Source of the DNA: Verrucomicrobiota bacterium
GTDB taxonomy: Bacteria > Verrucomicrobiota > Verrucomicrobiia > Palsa-1439
NCBI GenBank assembly: GCA_016871575.1
Contig: VHCW01000015.1
Coordinates: 1 to 64,000 of the forward strand
Direction of reading: 5' to 3'
Length of the DNA stretch: 64,000 nt
The notes beneath the pieces were generated by a model that was not told where the DNA came from, did no database searches, and saw only the letters and a list, made by a program, of their open reading frames with translations. The position numbers were made by a program, and so were the translations under genes. Below are positions 16,735 to 25,901 of the stretch, piece after piece; positions within the stretch are counted from its first letter, which is position 1; every line of letters starts with the position of its first letter.

Positions 16735-19700
16735 AATCCACGTTGTTGTTTATTCTCAGCGGCCTGCTGATGCCGTCGCTGGCTGCTGTTGCCGTCGTTG
16801 ATTTGAAAGAGGCCTACGTCAAGAAATCCACGTGGTCGGAGACGATGATCGCTACGCGCGCCAATTGCGCCGACTGGGCGAAGACCGCGAAGGAAGGCCA
16901 GCTTGTCGGCGCGCCGTTGCGGACAGTGGTGTGGGCGCGAATTGCGAAGGATTGGCCCGTGCAGTCCGCGTGGTTTGCAAAAGACCTGCCGCGCAACCGG
17001 CATCTCGATTGGTTCCTGCATTCAAGTAACACGAGCTTCGAGCAATGGATCATGGGACTCGTGTTGCCCCGGCTCGGCACGATGCAGATGATCTTCCGAG
17101 AGGAACTCGACGAATTGAAGCGCGCGAAAATTCCGCCGTCCGATCCGCGTTGGCTCGACCTCTACGGACGCGCCTGTCGGACGGAGGAAATCGTCGCGGC
17201 GAGCCACGGTTTGTGGCTCGTCGAGTTGCGGAAGGCCATCGAAGACCGCGCCGCTGAGTTGAACCGCGCCAAGACCGCGACGGAGGACGCAAGCTGGACT
17301 TCACTGAAACAACTCGCCGCAAAATGCGCCGACACCGGCCCGACAACGCACGCCGGCAGCATCGCGGAGTTGCGCTCTGTCGCCGAACCGAAATGGCGCG
17401 GCATCATCGCCGGCGCGTTGAAACAGGACGCCGCAGCGCTCGCGCAGGTGCCAACGCTCTACAGCGAGGTGCGCGAGGCTCGCCGGTCGCTGCTGGGCAC
17501 GCCGACCGGGTTGGAACAGGAATGGGAAGAACAATACGCCGCGTTGATCCGCGATCTCGGCAGCCGGGCGATGTTCGAGAAAGTCGCAAGCGAAACGTTC
17601 CGGCCTGAGTCGCTGGTGTTGCCGAGTGACCGCGACCCAGCCGACATCGTATTGCGGCGAACGGCGGCGTTGCTGGCCGATTTGCGCCTCGACAAATTCA
17701 ACGCGCCGCTGGCCGAACTCCAGAAATCCAACGCAGCCATTCCGACGACGAATGTGGAGGCGCGCTACGTTCTCTTCGCCAACGCCTGCCGGTTGCGACG
17801 GGAGATTGCGTTCAGCAATCCGCTTCTGAAATTCGACAAGCTGCTGTTCGTGAAGCGCCACCCCTCGATCTACAACCACATGTGCGACCAGTATTACGGC
17901 GTCACCGCGCGCCCCGGCGGCGCGCTCTGCGTGTTGAAGAACCCGTTCGGAGGAAAACCGGAAGTTCGCGATGTGCTCGCCAACTCCGTCGTCGAGCGCG
18001 GCCGGCTCAAGGGACAAAAACTCACCGGCGGCCCGAACCGCGAATATAAACTCGTCTTCGACGCCCACGGCAACGTCGCCGGCGACGAGGGGGAGGGCGG
18101 CTCGTTCCTGTCGCCCGACGTGTCGTTTGACGGCAAGCAGATCGCGTTCGCCTACGTCGAGTGCAAGGGCGACGGCAACCACCGCGAACACACCGACCCG
18201 AGCCGCGGCCACTGGGTCGAGACCCGCTGCTACCACGTCTTCAAGGTCAATGCCGATGGTTCGCACTTGGAGCAACTCACTGACGGGACATGGAACGAGT
18301 TCGATCCATGCTGGATGCCGAGTGGACGAATCGCGTTCATCAGCGAGCGGCGCGGTGGCTATCTGCGTTGCGGACGAATTTGTCCGACCTACACGCTGTT
18401 CGACATGGCTGCCGACGGCAGCAACATCCGCTGCCTCTCGCCGCACGAAACCAACGAGTGGCATCCGAGCGTGAAGAACGACGGCATGATCGTCTGGACG
18501 CGCTGGGATTACGTGGACCGGCACGGCGTGGTCGCGCACATGCCGTGGACGACGACGCCCGATGGCCGCGAACCGCGCGCGATTCACGGCAACTATTCGC
18601 TCCGCCTCAAGCGTCCCGACATGGAACTGGACGTGCGCGCGATTCCCGGCTCGCCGAAGTTTGTCGCGACGGCGGCACCGCATCACGGCCAGTCGTTCGG
18701 CTCGCTCATCATCATTGATCCACGCGTGCAGGACGACGACGCGATGGGGCCGGTCAAACGCCTGACGCCGGAGATTGCGTTCCCCGAAAGCCAGGGTGGC
18801 ACCGTTGCCTACGGCGAAGCGTGGCCGCTGAGCGAAGACTATCATCTCTGTGTTTACGATGCTGACGCTGCGGAACAAAGGTCGGGTGGGCCGGTGGGGA
18901 AGGGAATCTATGGTATTTATCTCGTGGACAGTTTCGGTAACAAGGAATTGATTTACCGGGATCCGGAAATCGGTTGTCACAACCCGATGCCGCTCGCGCC
19001 GCGTCGGAAACCGCCGGTGATACCGGATACGTCGGTGCAAGTCGCCGCCAACGAACCGGCGGAGGGAACAATGGCCGTGATTGACGTTTATCAGAGCCTC
19101 AAACCGTGGCCGGCTGGCACGAAGGTCAAGGCGTTGCGCGTTTATCAAGTCCTGCCGCAGCCGCTCGGTTCGGTCGCGCTTCCGCACACGACGGGCGTGC
19201 AGATTCCGTTCTCGCTCTCGGTCAACGTCGCTCGCAAAATTCTCGGCACAGTCCCGGTAGAGTCCGACGGCAGCGCCTACTTCACCGTGCCGGCCCGCAA
19301 GGAGTTGTTCTTCCAGGCACTCGACGAAAACGGTCTCGCAGTTCAATCCATGCGCTCCGCCACGCACGTCCAGCCCGGCGAGAAAACCACCTGCCAGGGT
19401 TGCCACGAGCCGAAGTTGCGCACGCCGCCCCCTACGAAAGACAATCCGCTCGCGATGCGTCGTCCGCCGTCGCGCATCCAGCCCGACGTGGACGGCACCA
19501 ACCCGTTCAGTTATCCGCGCCTTGTCCAGCCCGTGCTGAACAAGAACTGTGTGCCGTGCCACCAGAAGAACCCGGACAAAGCGCCGCGGCTCGACGCCGG
19601 GTTGGTTGAAATCAAACAGAAGCGTTGGTACACCGACGGCACGTTCTTCGCTTCCTACGTCAGCCTTGCGGAGAAGTACGGCTTCTACGATTACGGCGGG

Positions 19701-19934
19701 CACAACTGGGATGACGAGCGCACCTACCGCACCATCCCCGGCCAATTCGGCGCACGCGCCTCTAAGTTGTACCCGATGCTTGTGAAAGGTCACCACGACG
19801 TGAAACTTTCACCGGAGGAGTTGCATCGCATCGCTGTCTGGCTCGACTCGACCTCCCCGTTCTACGGCGTCTATGAAAAGGAAGGCGGCCTCGCCCAACT
19901 GCGCGGCGAAATCGCCAAACCAACACTGGAGTAA
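16731..19934 (+). CDS. HzsA-like protein with PD40 repeats and two c-type haem motifs
   Basis: The protein has 1067 residues with a signal peptide at 1-19. The N-terminal ~380 residues are helical and unassigned. A beta-propeller-like part follows with PD40-type repeats (PDVSFDGKQIAFAYVE, WNEFDPCWMPSGRIAFISER). The C-terminal part holds CQGCH at 888-892 and CVPCH at 940-944, two covalent haem c sites. This layout matches proteins annotated as HzsA-related (hydrazine synthase alpha-subunit-like), common in PVC genomes without anammox. A role in periplasmic redox chemistry is inferred. It is coupled to the sulfatase (ATGA) and followed by a sialate esterase. Confidence 0.85.
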   Translation: MKSTLLFILSGLLMPSLAAVAVVDLKEAYVKKSTWSETMIATRANCADWAKTAKEGQLVGAPLRTVVWARIAKDWPVQSAWFAKDLPRNRHLDWFLHSSNTSFEQWIMGLVLPRLGTMQMIFREELDELKRAKIPPSDPRWLDLYGRACRTEEIVAASHGLWLVELRKAIEDRAAELNRAKTATEDASWTSLKQLAAKCADTGPTTHAGSIAELRSVAEPKWRGIIAGALKQDAAALAQVPTLYSEVREARRSLLGTPTGLEQEWEEQYAALIRDLGSRAMFEKVASETFRPESLVLPSDRDPADIVLRRTAALLADLRLDKFNAPLAELQKSNAAIPTTNVEARYVLFANACRLRREIAFSNPLLKFDKLLFVKRHPSIYNHMCDQYYGVTARPGGALCVLKNPFGGKPEVRDVLANSVVERGRLKGQKLTGGPNREYKLVFDAHGNVAGDEGEGGSFLSPDVSFDGKQIAFAYVECKGDGNHREHTDPSRGHWVETRCYHVFKVNADGSHLEQLTDGTWNEFDPCWMPSGRIAFISERRGGYLRCGRICPTYTLFDMAADGSNIRCLSPHETNEWHPSVKNDGMIVWTRWDYVDRHGVVAHMPWTTTPDGREPRAIHGNYSLRLKRPDMELDVRAIPGSPKFVATAAPHHGQSFGSLIIIDPRVQDDDAMGPVKRLTPEIAFPESQGGTVAYGEAWPLSEDYHLCVYDADAAEQRSGGPVGKGIYGIYLVDSFGNKELIYRDPEIGCHNPMPLAPRRKPPVIPDTSVQVAANEPAEGTMAVIDVYQSLKPWPAGTKVKALRVYQVLPQPLGSVALPHTTGVQIPFSLSVNVARKILGTVPVESDGSAYFTVPARKELFFQALDENGLAVQSMRSATHVQPGEKTTCQGCHEPKLRTPPPTKDNPLAMRRPPSRIQPDVDGTNPFSYPRLVQPVLNKNCVPCHQKNPDKAPRLDAGLVEIKQKRWYTDGTFFASYVSLAEKYGFYDYGGHNWDDERTYRTIPGQFGARASKLYPMLVKGHHDVKLSPEELHRIAVWLDSTSPFYGVYEKEGGLAQLRGEIAKPTLE

Positions 19935-19935
19935 C

Positions 19936-21537
19936 ATGAAATACCTGATCGCTGTTCTAATCGGTCTCTCGACATTCACGTCGCATCTGTTCGCGGACGT
20001 AAAGCTGCCGGCCATCTTCTCCGACCACATGGTGCTCCAAGCTGGCGTTACGGTGCCCGTCTGGGGCTGGGCCGATCCCGGCGAAGAAGTATCTGTCAGC
20101 GTTGCCGGTCAGACCAAGACCGCGAAGGCCGACGCCAAGGGCAAATGGATGGTCAAGCTCGACAAACTGAAATCGGGCGATGCCGTCACGCTCACGGTGA
20201 AAGGCAAGAACACCATTACCGTGCAGGACGTGCTCGTCGGCGAAGTCTGGCTCGGTTCGGGGCAATCGAACATGGCGATGACGGTCAACCGCTCGAAAAA
20301 TTACGAACAGGAAAAGGCCGCCGCGACGTTCCCGAAAATCCGGATGTTCAAGGAATCTTCCGCCGCAGCCCTGACGCCGCAGGAGAAGTGCAGCGGGTCA
20401 TGGCAGGTCTGTTCGCCGGATACCGTGGGCGGTTTTTCGGCGACGGCGTATTTCTTCGGGCGCGAACTTCACAAGGCGCTCGGTGTGCCAGTCGGCTTGA
20501 TCAATTCGTCCGTGGGCGGCACGCCGGTCGAGGCGTGGACGAGTTGGGATGCGCAGAAAAACTTTGCGGAATTGAAACCGCTGTTTGAGAGTTGGCAGCA
20601 GCGCCAGGCCGAATGGGACGCCGCGAAGGCGAACGCAGCTTACGAAAAGCAACTCGCCGCATGGAAGGCGTCCGGCAAGAAAGGCAGGCGCGCTCCGCGC
20701 CGTCCCTCCGAGCCGAGGTTGGACACGCACCATCCAGCAGTCCTTTTCAATGGCAAGATCGCGCCGTTGATTCCCTATGCCATTCGCGGAGCGATCTGGT
20801 ATCAGGGCGAGAACAATGCCAACAGCGGTAGGGGCAATCTTTACGGATTGCAGCTTTCGACAATGATCAAAGATTGGCGCGCGCGCTGGGGCGAAGGCGA
20901 TTTCCCGTTCGCTTGGGTGCAACTGCCGAACTTCCGCGCGGCGCAGAAGGAAGCGGTCGAGGACACCGGCTGGGTGATGGTTCGCGAAGGCATGCTCAAG
21001 ACGCTCGCGCTCCCCAACACCGGCATGGCCATCACCACCGACATCGGCGAAGCCAACGACATCCACCCAAAGAACAAACAGGATGTCGGTAAACGCCTCG
21101 CGATGTGGGCGCTCGCGGACGTTTACAAACAGAAGGACATCGCATCGAGCGGGCCGTTGTACGCCAGCCACAAGATCAAAGGCAGCGAAGTGACGCTAAC
21201 TTTCAAGCACGCCGACGGCGGTCTCGTCGTCAAGATTGGCGACGGACTGGTCACGCCCCGCGAAGAGTGGCCCACCGTCTGGCCGCCCGGCGGCACCGGG
21301 TTCGGCCAGGTCCGCGGCTTCGCCGTCGCCGGCGCCGACAAACAATGGCGTCACGCTGCCGCGAGAATCATCGGCAACACCGTCATCGTAACATCGCCCG
21401 AAGTGAAACAGCCCGTTGCCGTCCGCTACGCTTGGGCCGACAATCCCGACTGTAACCTCTACAACCGCGCCGGCTTGCCCGCGTCGCCGTTCCGCACGGA
21501 CAACTGGCCGGTCAAACTGCCCCCGGGGCGACGCTGA
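19936..21537 (+). CDS. Sialate O-acetylesterase (SASA family)
   Basis: The protein has 533 residues with a signal peptide ending near FADVKLP. An N-terminal beta domain (SDHMVLQAGVTVPVWGWADP) precedes the SGNH-type esterase domain. The GSGQSNM motif carries the nucleophile serine. NSSVGGTPVEAW and AIWYQGENNA are further family blocks. It should remove O-acetyl groups from sugars in the periplasm. The ATG at 19936 lies one base after the stop of the HzsA-like gene, supporting an operon. An insert rich in Lys, Arg and Ala near residues 215-250 sits between conserved blocks. Confidence 0.92.
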   Translation: MKYLIAVLIGLSTFTSHLFADVKLPAIFSDHMVLQAGVTVPVWGWADPGEEVSVSVAGQTKTAKADAKGKWMVKLDKLKSGDAVTLTVKGKNTITVQDVLVGEVWLGSGQSNMAMTVNRSKNYEQEKAAATFPKIRMFKESSAAALTPQEKCSGSWQVCSPDTVGGFSATAYFFGRELHKALGVPVGLINSSVGGTPVEAWTSWDAQKNFAELKPLFESWQQRQAEWDAAKANAAYEKQLAAWKASGKKGRRAPRRPSEPRLDTHHPAVLFNGKIAPLIPYAIRGAIWYQGENNANSGRGNLYGLQLSTMIKDWRARWGEGDFPFAWVQLPNFRAAQKEAVEDTGWVMVREGMLKTLALPNTGMAITTDIGEANDIHPKNKQDVGKRLAMWALADVYKQKDIASSGPLYASHKIKGSEVTLTFKHADGGLVVKIGDGLVTPREEWPTVWPPGGTGFGQVRGFAVAGADKQWRHAAARIIGNTVIVTSPEVKQPVAVRYAWADNPDCNLYNRAGLPASPFRTDNWPVKLPPGRR

Positions 21538-21539
21538 CC

Positions 21540-22820
21540 ATGATTTCCCAAAACGATCGCAACGTCATCCGCGAACTCGCCACGAAATGGATGGAGTGGG
21601 CATCACGGCCCGTCATGCAGGAACGCAAACGGCTCTGGAAAGCCGTGCACGACCTCAAAGCCGAGCGCCCGGTGATTCTCTTCGAGACGGCGTGGATTGA
21701 CGGTTACGTGCGGGCCGATGAACTGCGCTGCGAAGACCCGTTCCTGCGCAACGTCGAGCAGAACATGCGGGTCACGCTCCGGCAAGCCGAGGAACTCAAC
21801 GATGATCTTGTCGTCGAGCCGCACTACCGGCTTGGATGGCGGATGCGGTTCTCCGATTACGGCGTGCCGGTCGAGATTCGCTCGGCGCCGGGCACGCAAT
21901 CCATCGCCTACAGTTTCAGTTTCCCCATCGCGACGCCCGCCGACATCGCCAAGCTCCGTCCGCGCACCATCAGCGTTGACCGCGCCGAGACGCAACGCCG
22001 GCGCGCGCTTCTGGAGGACGCGATGGGCGACATCCTTCCAATACGAGTTGGCAATTTCGACCCGTTCATTTCCGAGTTCAACGTCGGCGAGTATGGCGAC
22101 TTGGGGTTCACGGGCAATTTCTTCTTCGGCCTGACGTGGCAACTCTACCGGTTCATCGGCAACGACCGTTTGCTCTACTGGGTCTATGACGAGCCGAAGG
22201 CGATCCACGATTTGATGAGCTATCTGCTGGCGGATCGTCTCGCACTGTTCAGCTTCTTCGAGAGGGAAGGACTCCTCGATTTCAACACCGACAGCCAGAT
22301 GGCCGGGCCGCGCATGTACGGCTACGTGTCCGACTTGCCCGTACCCGACGCCGCGCGTCGAGCAGGGCTGAAAGACGTGTGGGGCTGGGCCGAATCGCAG
22401 GAGTTCCAGATGATGTCGCCGGAGATGTACGGGGAATTCGTGTTGCCGTACCTCGCCAAGCTGAGCGAACGGTTTGGGCTGGTCTATTACGGCTGTTGCG
22501 AGCGCGTGGACGACCGGCTGCCGCTGATTCTCAAGGCCATCCCGAATCTCCGGTCTGTGTCCGTCTCCGGCTGGTCCGACCTCGCCAAGACCGCCGAGCT
22601 TCTCGGTAAGAAATACGTTTTCTCCCGCAAACCGACGCCCGCCTACCTCAGCGGCACCAACCCCGATTGGAACCGGCTCGAAGCCGATATGAAGAACACT
22701 CGCGCCGTCACCAAGGACAGCAACCTGGAAATCCTCTACCGCGACGTGTACAGCACCAACGGCGACCGCGCTCGTCTGCGCAAGTGGGTCGAGATGACAA
22801 AACGCACATTTCAGATATGA
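21540..22820 (+). CDS. UroD-like (uroporphyrinogen decarboxylase / methyltransferase family) protein
   Basis: The protein has 426 residues without a signal peptide. It fits the URO-D superfamily, which includes methylcobamide:CoM methyltransferase-type proteins, through the DLGFTGNFFFGLTWQLYRFI and the YYGCCERVDDRLPLIL blocks. The arrangement differs from the haem-biosynthesis enzyme, and the YGCCE cysteines resemble a zinc or corrinoid-linked methyltransferase site. No corrinoid protein gene is adjacent. Its position after a sulfatase and a sialate esterase suggests a catabolic rather than a porphyrin role. It begins two bases after the esterase stop. Confidence 0.75.
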   Translation: MISQNDRNVIRELATKWMEWASRPVMQERKRLWKAVHDLKAERPVILFETAWIDGYVRADELRCEDPFLRNVEQNMRVTLRQAEELNDDLVVEPHYRLGWRMRFSDYGVPVEIRSAPGTQSIAYSFSFPIATPADIAKLRPRTISVDRAETQRRRALLEDAMGDILPIRVGNFDPFISEFNVGEYGDLGFTGNFFFGLTWQLYRFIGNDRLLYWVYDEPKAIHDLMSYLLADRLALFSFFEREGLLDFNTDSQMAGPRMYGYVSDLPVPDAARRAGLKDVWGWAESQEFQMMSPEMYGEFVLPYLAKLSERFGLVYYGCCERVDDRLPLILKAIPNLRSVSVSGWSDLAKTAELLGKKYVFSRKPTPAYLSGTNPDWNRLEADMKNTRAVTKDSNLEILYRDVYSTNGDRARLRKWVEMTKRTFQI

Positions 22821-23677
22821 CAAGATCGTGGTTTTCTCTGGTTGTTGTGCTGGTGGTTTTTGGCGGACAGATCGTTGCTGCTGATACGATTCGCCACCGG
22901 TGGTTGTGTGTGGACAATGGGAAGCATCAGTTGCTGTGCGTTGACCAGTTTCAACCGGAGAAGTCGTGGTCGAGAGCGATCCCTCCCGGTTCACGCGACA
23001 TTCAACTGGTCGCCGGCAACCGGCGTGTTCTCGTCAGCCACGGCAACGGCGCGGCGGAATACGATGTCGCGACCGGAACACCGACAGGTTGGGCCGTGAC
23101 GCGGTACAGCGGCATCCAGAGCGCAGTACGGCTGGCGAACGGGCACACGCTCTTGGCGCGCGGCGACGGCGCCGTGTTCGATGTTGACGCCCGGGGAAAC
23201 GAGTCCGCCGTGATTCAACCGCAGGAGAAGTTCGACGTCCGGTTGGTGACGCTGCTTGACGGTGGCAATCTGCTTTTCAGCGCCGCAAAACCGCAGGCGT
23301 TGGTGGAGATGACGCGCCACGGCGCGATTGTGAAAAAGATGCCGTTGCCCGGCAAAGGCTACCGCGCGGTCGTTCTGAGCGGGGGCCGCTATCGGAGCAG
23401 CACGGGTGACGAATGCAAGGTGGTCGAGTTGGACGGGAACGGAAACGTCGTGTCGTTTGTGGGTGGCAAGGCGGAGCATCCCGCCCTTGGCCTCGATTTC
23501 TTTTCCGGCTGGGACACGCTTCCCAACGGCAACATTGTCGTCGCGAACTGGCTCGGCCACGCCAAACACGGCAAAGGCTGTCATCTGGTGGAGTTTTCTC
23601 CTGCCAACAAGGCGGTCTGGACATGGCAGGACCACGAGCTTGCCCGGCAAATCACCAACGTCAAAATGCTGCGTTGA
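22817..23677 (+). CDS. Exported beta-propeller-like hypothetical protein
   Basis: The protein has 286 residues and a signal peptide at about 1-21. Repeated blades are visible as a short recurring pattern, such as NGHTLLARGDGAVFDVDA, GGNLLFSAAKPQALVEMT and NGNIVVANWLGHA. No catalytic residues were recognised. The family resembles PQQ-like or WD-like quinoprotein folds of unknown role. The ATG at 22817 overlaps the previous stop as ATGA and was chosen because it begins the signal peptide. It is the last gene before the second dispersed repeat. Confidence 0.7.
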   Translation: MTRSWFSLVVVLVVFGGQIVAADTIRHRWLCVDNGKHQLLCVDQFQPEKSWSRAIPPGSRDIQLVAGNRRVLVSHGNGAAEYDVATGTPTGWAVTRYSGIQSAVRLANGHTLLARGDGAVFDVDARGNESAVIQPQEKFDVRLVTLLDGGNLLFSAAKPQALVEMTRHGAIVKKMPLPGKGYRAVVLSGGRYRSSTGDECKVVELDGNGNVVSFVGGKAEHPALGLDFFSGWDTLPNGNIVVANWLGHAKHGKGCHLVEFSPANKAVWTWQDHELARQITNVKMLR

Positions 23678-23691
23678 AGGCGTGAACGGTG

Positions 23692-23846
23692 CTCCGTCAC
23701 CATTGAATGGGAGGGTGCGTTTGTAATCACGCACGCAGCCCCGTTTCGTTTCGGGGCGGAGTGCGGTCCCGTTTGGGCACAATAACCCCCTGCAACGCCA
23801 CTTCGCTTCGCTGCGTGGCTCACTACGAACTACCCTTCGAATGTGC
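23692..23846. repeat. Dispersed ~150-bp element, copy 2
   Basis: It is related to 1802-1955 in the same orientation. The core 23719-23830 carries GTTTGTAATCA on the left and TCACTACGAAC on the right, so the terminal pairing is 8 of 11, weaker than in copy 1. The inner GCCAC/GTGGC pair is preserved although the sequence between has changed. A CCCCG/CGGGG stem is also present. It occupies most of the 208-base gap between two genes and ends next to the lipoprotein promoter. Confidence 0.75.
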
Positions 23847-23847
23847 C

Positions 23848-23876
23848 TTGCCGGTTCGATGGAACTATGGCATAAA
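23848..23876 (+). promoter_or_regulatory. Sigma70-like promoter of the lipoprotein gene, leaderless geometry
   Basis: TTGCCG and CATAAA are separated by 17 bases, and 9 bases separate the -10 box from the ATG at 23886. The -35 box starts one or two bases after the end of the repeat copy. Confidence 0.5.
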
Positions 23877-23885
23877 TGTGGCGTG

Positions 23886-24071
23886 ATGAAGAGCCTATGT
23901 TGCGCGGGTTTGTTGGTGGTTTGCGTTCTGGCCGGCGGGTGCGCCGTCGGCGTTCCGCTTTTGCCCCTCATGATGTTCGCCGAGCAGCCAGCGCCCGTCG
24001 TTGGCGGGACGACGCAGTCCGCTGCGATCACCCATGCCGTTCCCGTCGGCAACATGGCCTGTGCAGAATAG
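23886..24071 (+). CDS. Small lipoprotein
   Basis: The protein has 61 residues. The signal sequence MKSLCCAGLLVVCVLAGGC ends in a lipobox (LAGGC), so the mature part would be a ~43-residue lipid-anchored peptide rich in Pro, Val and Ala. No domain was recognised. The ATG at 23886 is supported by the promoter at 23848-23876. The gene precedes the NEW3/CBM9-like gene by 18 bases. Confidence 0.6.
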   Translation: MKSLCCAGLLVVCVLAGGCAVGVPLLPLMMFAEQPAPVVGGTTQSAAITHAVPVGNMACAE

Positions 24072-24089
24072 GTGGCCGTCTTCGTTCCC

Positions 24090-24893
24090 ATGATAAAAAC
24101 GCTTCTCCCGGCGCTTGCGCTCGCCAGCGCAACCCTCGTCAATGCCCAAGTGCACGTGCGCGCCAACAATTTCACAGTCAATCCCTCGACGGGTCCGGTC
24201 ACGCACGTGACCGTGCGGAATTCCGGCCGTCAGAGCGTTTCGGGAGTGTTGCGCGCGCAATTTCCTGATGGCTGGAAAGTGTCGCCCACGGAGCGCTCCA
24301 TCGAATTGAAACCGGGCGAGACAAAACAACTTCCCTTCGCCATCGAAAAAGGCGCCGATGTGTCGGCCAACTCGTACCCGGTCCGGATTCAGTTCGGCAC
24401 GTTGGATGTGACACAGCGCGTTGTCTGCGCGAGCGCGCCGTATTTCAAGCCCACGATTGACGGTGACCTCGCCGAATGGAAAGACTCAATCCCAATTTCG
24501 TTCGCCAAGACCGTCGTCCGGACGTATTGGAGCAGCAAACAGTTCTCGCTCGCCGTCGAGGTCGAGGAGGACAAGCTCACAGGAAAACGCGGCGTCGAGT
24601 TCTCGTTGGCTGCCTCGGATGAGGGGAAGCGGTACGGGTTTGTTGTCGGCGCAGACGGCAAGTGCGAGGGTGTGACAGCGGTGGTAAAGCGCGACGGCAA
24701 CGTCACGCGCTACGAGATCGGCGTGCCGTTCAAGTTGATGCCGGAGTTGAAACCGGATGCGGGGCGCGAGTTTTTGTTCTCGCTGGTCGTGCACGATCCC
24801 GACGGGATTGGGCCGCGCGACATCGGCGCGGTGATGAATCCGTTGCCGGGACAACGTCAGTTCGAGTTTGGTTTTTGTTCGTCAATCCATTAA
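24090..24893 (+). CDS. Exported protein with NEW3-like and CBM9-like domains
   Basis: The protein has 267 residues with a signal peptide ending near NAQVH. Residues ~25-105 look like a NEW3-type beta domain (VTVRNSGRQSVSGVLRAQFP, ELKPGETKQLPF). The second half resembles a CBM9-type carbohydrate-binding module: PTIDGDLAEWKDSIPISF and SLAVEVEEDKLTGK. No catalytic domain is present. A carbohydrate-binding or cell-surface role is inferred. The start at 24090 gives a normal signal peptide, while the GTG at 24072 would add six residues before it. Confidence 0.7.
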   Translation: MIKTLLPALALASATLVNAQVHVRANNFTVNPSTGPVTHVTVRNSGRQSVSGVLRAQFPDGWKVSPTERSIELKPGETKQLPFAIEKGADVSANSYPVRIQFGTLDVTQRVVCASAPYFKPTIDGDLAEWKDSIPISFAKTVVRTYWSSKQFSLAVEVEEDKLTGKRGVEFSLAASDEGKRYGFVVGADGKCEGVTAVVKRDGNVTRYEIGVPFKLMPELKPDAGREFLFSLVVHDPDGIGPRDIGAVMNPLPGQRQFEFGFCSSIH

Positions 24894-24903
24894 GGAGTAA
24901 GCC

Positions 24904-25887
24904 ATGAAACGAATCTTGTTGGCAGTGATGTTGATGATGGCGGTGAGTGCGTTGGCGGCGCCCGTGTTCCGGACGGCGGCGGCAACGGATGAAGATCCTG
25001 CGGCGGCTGGACGCAAGGCGGCGGAAGCACTGAAGGCGGCGCTCGGCGGCGTCGAACCGCAGGTGGTGTTGATGGCGGATTGCTTCGAGGACAAAGAGAA
25101 CAAGGAGAAGGCGCTCGCGGCGGTGACGGCAGTCTTCGGGCGTGACAAGGTCTGCGGCGGCGCCACGTACGGGATGTTCACGCAGGCAGGCGCGTTGACG
25201 GAAGATGCTGTCGGACTGCTCGCCATCGCTGGCGTTGGAGTGAGCGTTGCGTTTGAAGAGAAACTCGGTGCGGCAAACCTGACGCTGGAGAAGGATGAGG
25301 TTGCGCTGACGGCGGCGTTGCGCAGCGCCGGCGCGCGGCTTGCGAAGAAACTTCCCAAGGCAGGGAAGGGGAACCTGTTGATTGTCATTTCCGATGCCCA
25401 TTCGCCGAAGAACCAATTGCTGCTCGACGGCATTCAATCGGTTGTCGGGAAAAAACTGCCCGTGACCGGCGGTTCCGTGAACAAGAATGCCGGTCAAAAC
25501 TGGATTTATCACCACGGCAAGGCACACACGGACGCCGCGGTGGCCATCTTGTTGTCAGGCGACTTCAAGCTCGCGCAAGCGGGGCGTCAGGCAAAGGACA
25601 ACGACGCCGTCATCACGACGGCCAAGGAAGGCGCGGCAGAGGCCGCGACGAAACTGGGCAGGAAACCGATTGCTGTTCTTGCGTTCGATTGCGCAGGACG
25701 CAAGGGCAAACTGAAGAACATCGGTGATGAACTGGCCGCGATGCAGTCGGCGCTTGGCAAGGATGTGCCGTTGTTCGGCTGCTATTGTGCCGGCGAGTTC
25801 GGACCTGCGGATGAGACTGACGCGGACAAATCAATGTGTTACGGTCGCGGTTGGCACGTCATGGTCACCGCGCTTGGCGCAAAGTGA
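24904..25887 (+). CDS. Exported FIST-domain protein
   Basis: The protein has 327 residues. The N-terminus KRILLAVMLMMAVSALAAP is a signal peptide. The rest fits a FIST N plus FIST C arrangement: GGATYGMFTQAGALTEDAVG in the first half and PLFGCYCAGEFGPADETD at the end are characteristic. FIST domains are thought to bind small ligands such as amino acids in sensory proteins. Export is unusual for a domain mostly found in cytoplasmic sensors. A clear Shine-Dalgarno (AAGGAG) lies 7 bases before the ATG. Confidence 0.8.
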   Translation: MKRILLAVMLMMAVSALAAPVFRTAAATDEDPAAAGRKAAEALKAALGGVEPQVVLMADCFEDKENKEKALAAVTAVFGRDKVCGGATYGMFTQAGALTEDAVGLLAIAGVGVSVAFEEKLGAANLTLEKDEVALTAALRSAGARLAKKLPKAGKGNLLIVISDAHSPKNQLLLDGIQSVVGKKLPVTGGSVNKNAGQNWIYHHGKAHTDAAVAILLSGDFKLAQAGRQAKDNDAVITTAKEGAAEAATKLGRKPIAVLAFDCAGRKGKLKNIGDELAAMQSALGKDVPLFGCYCAGEFGPADETDADKSMCYGRGWHVMVTALGAK

Positions 25888-25901
25888 ATAGGAAGAACGC
25901 A

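Noticed and set aside
17301-19796. An 831-codon open frame on the minus strand
   Set aside because: It lies fully inside the HzsA-like gene, whose haem and PD40 motifs are clear. Its translation is rich in Arg, Val, His and Ala, as expected from the GC-rich complementary strand.
1802-23846. The two dispersed repeats as ends of a composite transposon
   Set aside because: They are in the same orientation 22 kb apart, and no transposase lies between them; the region contains ordinary operons.
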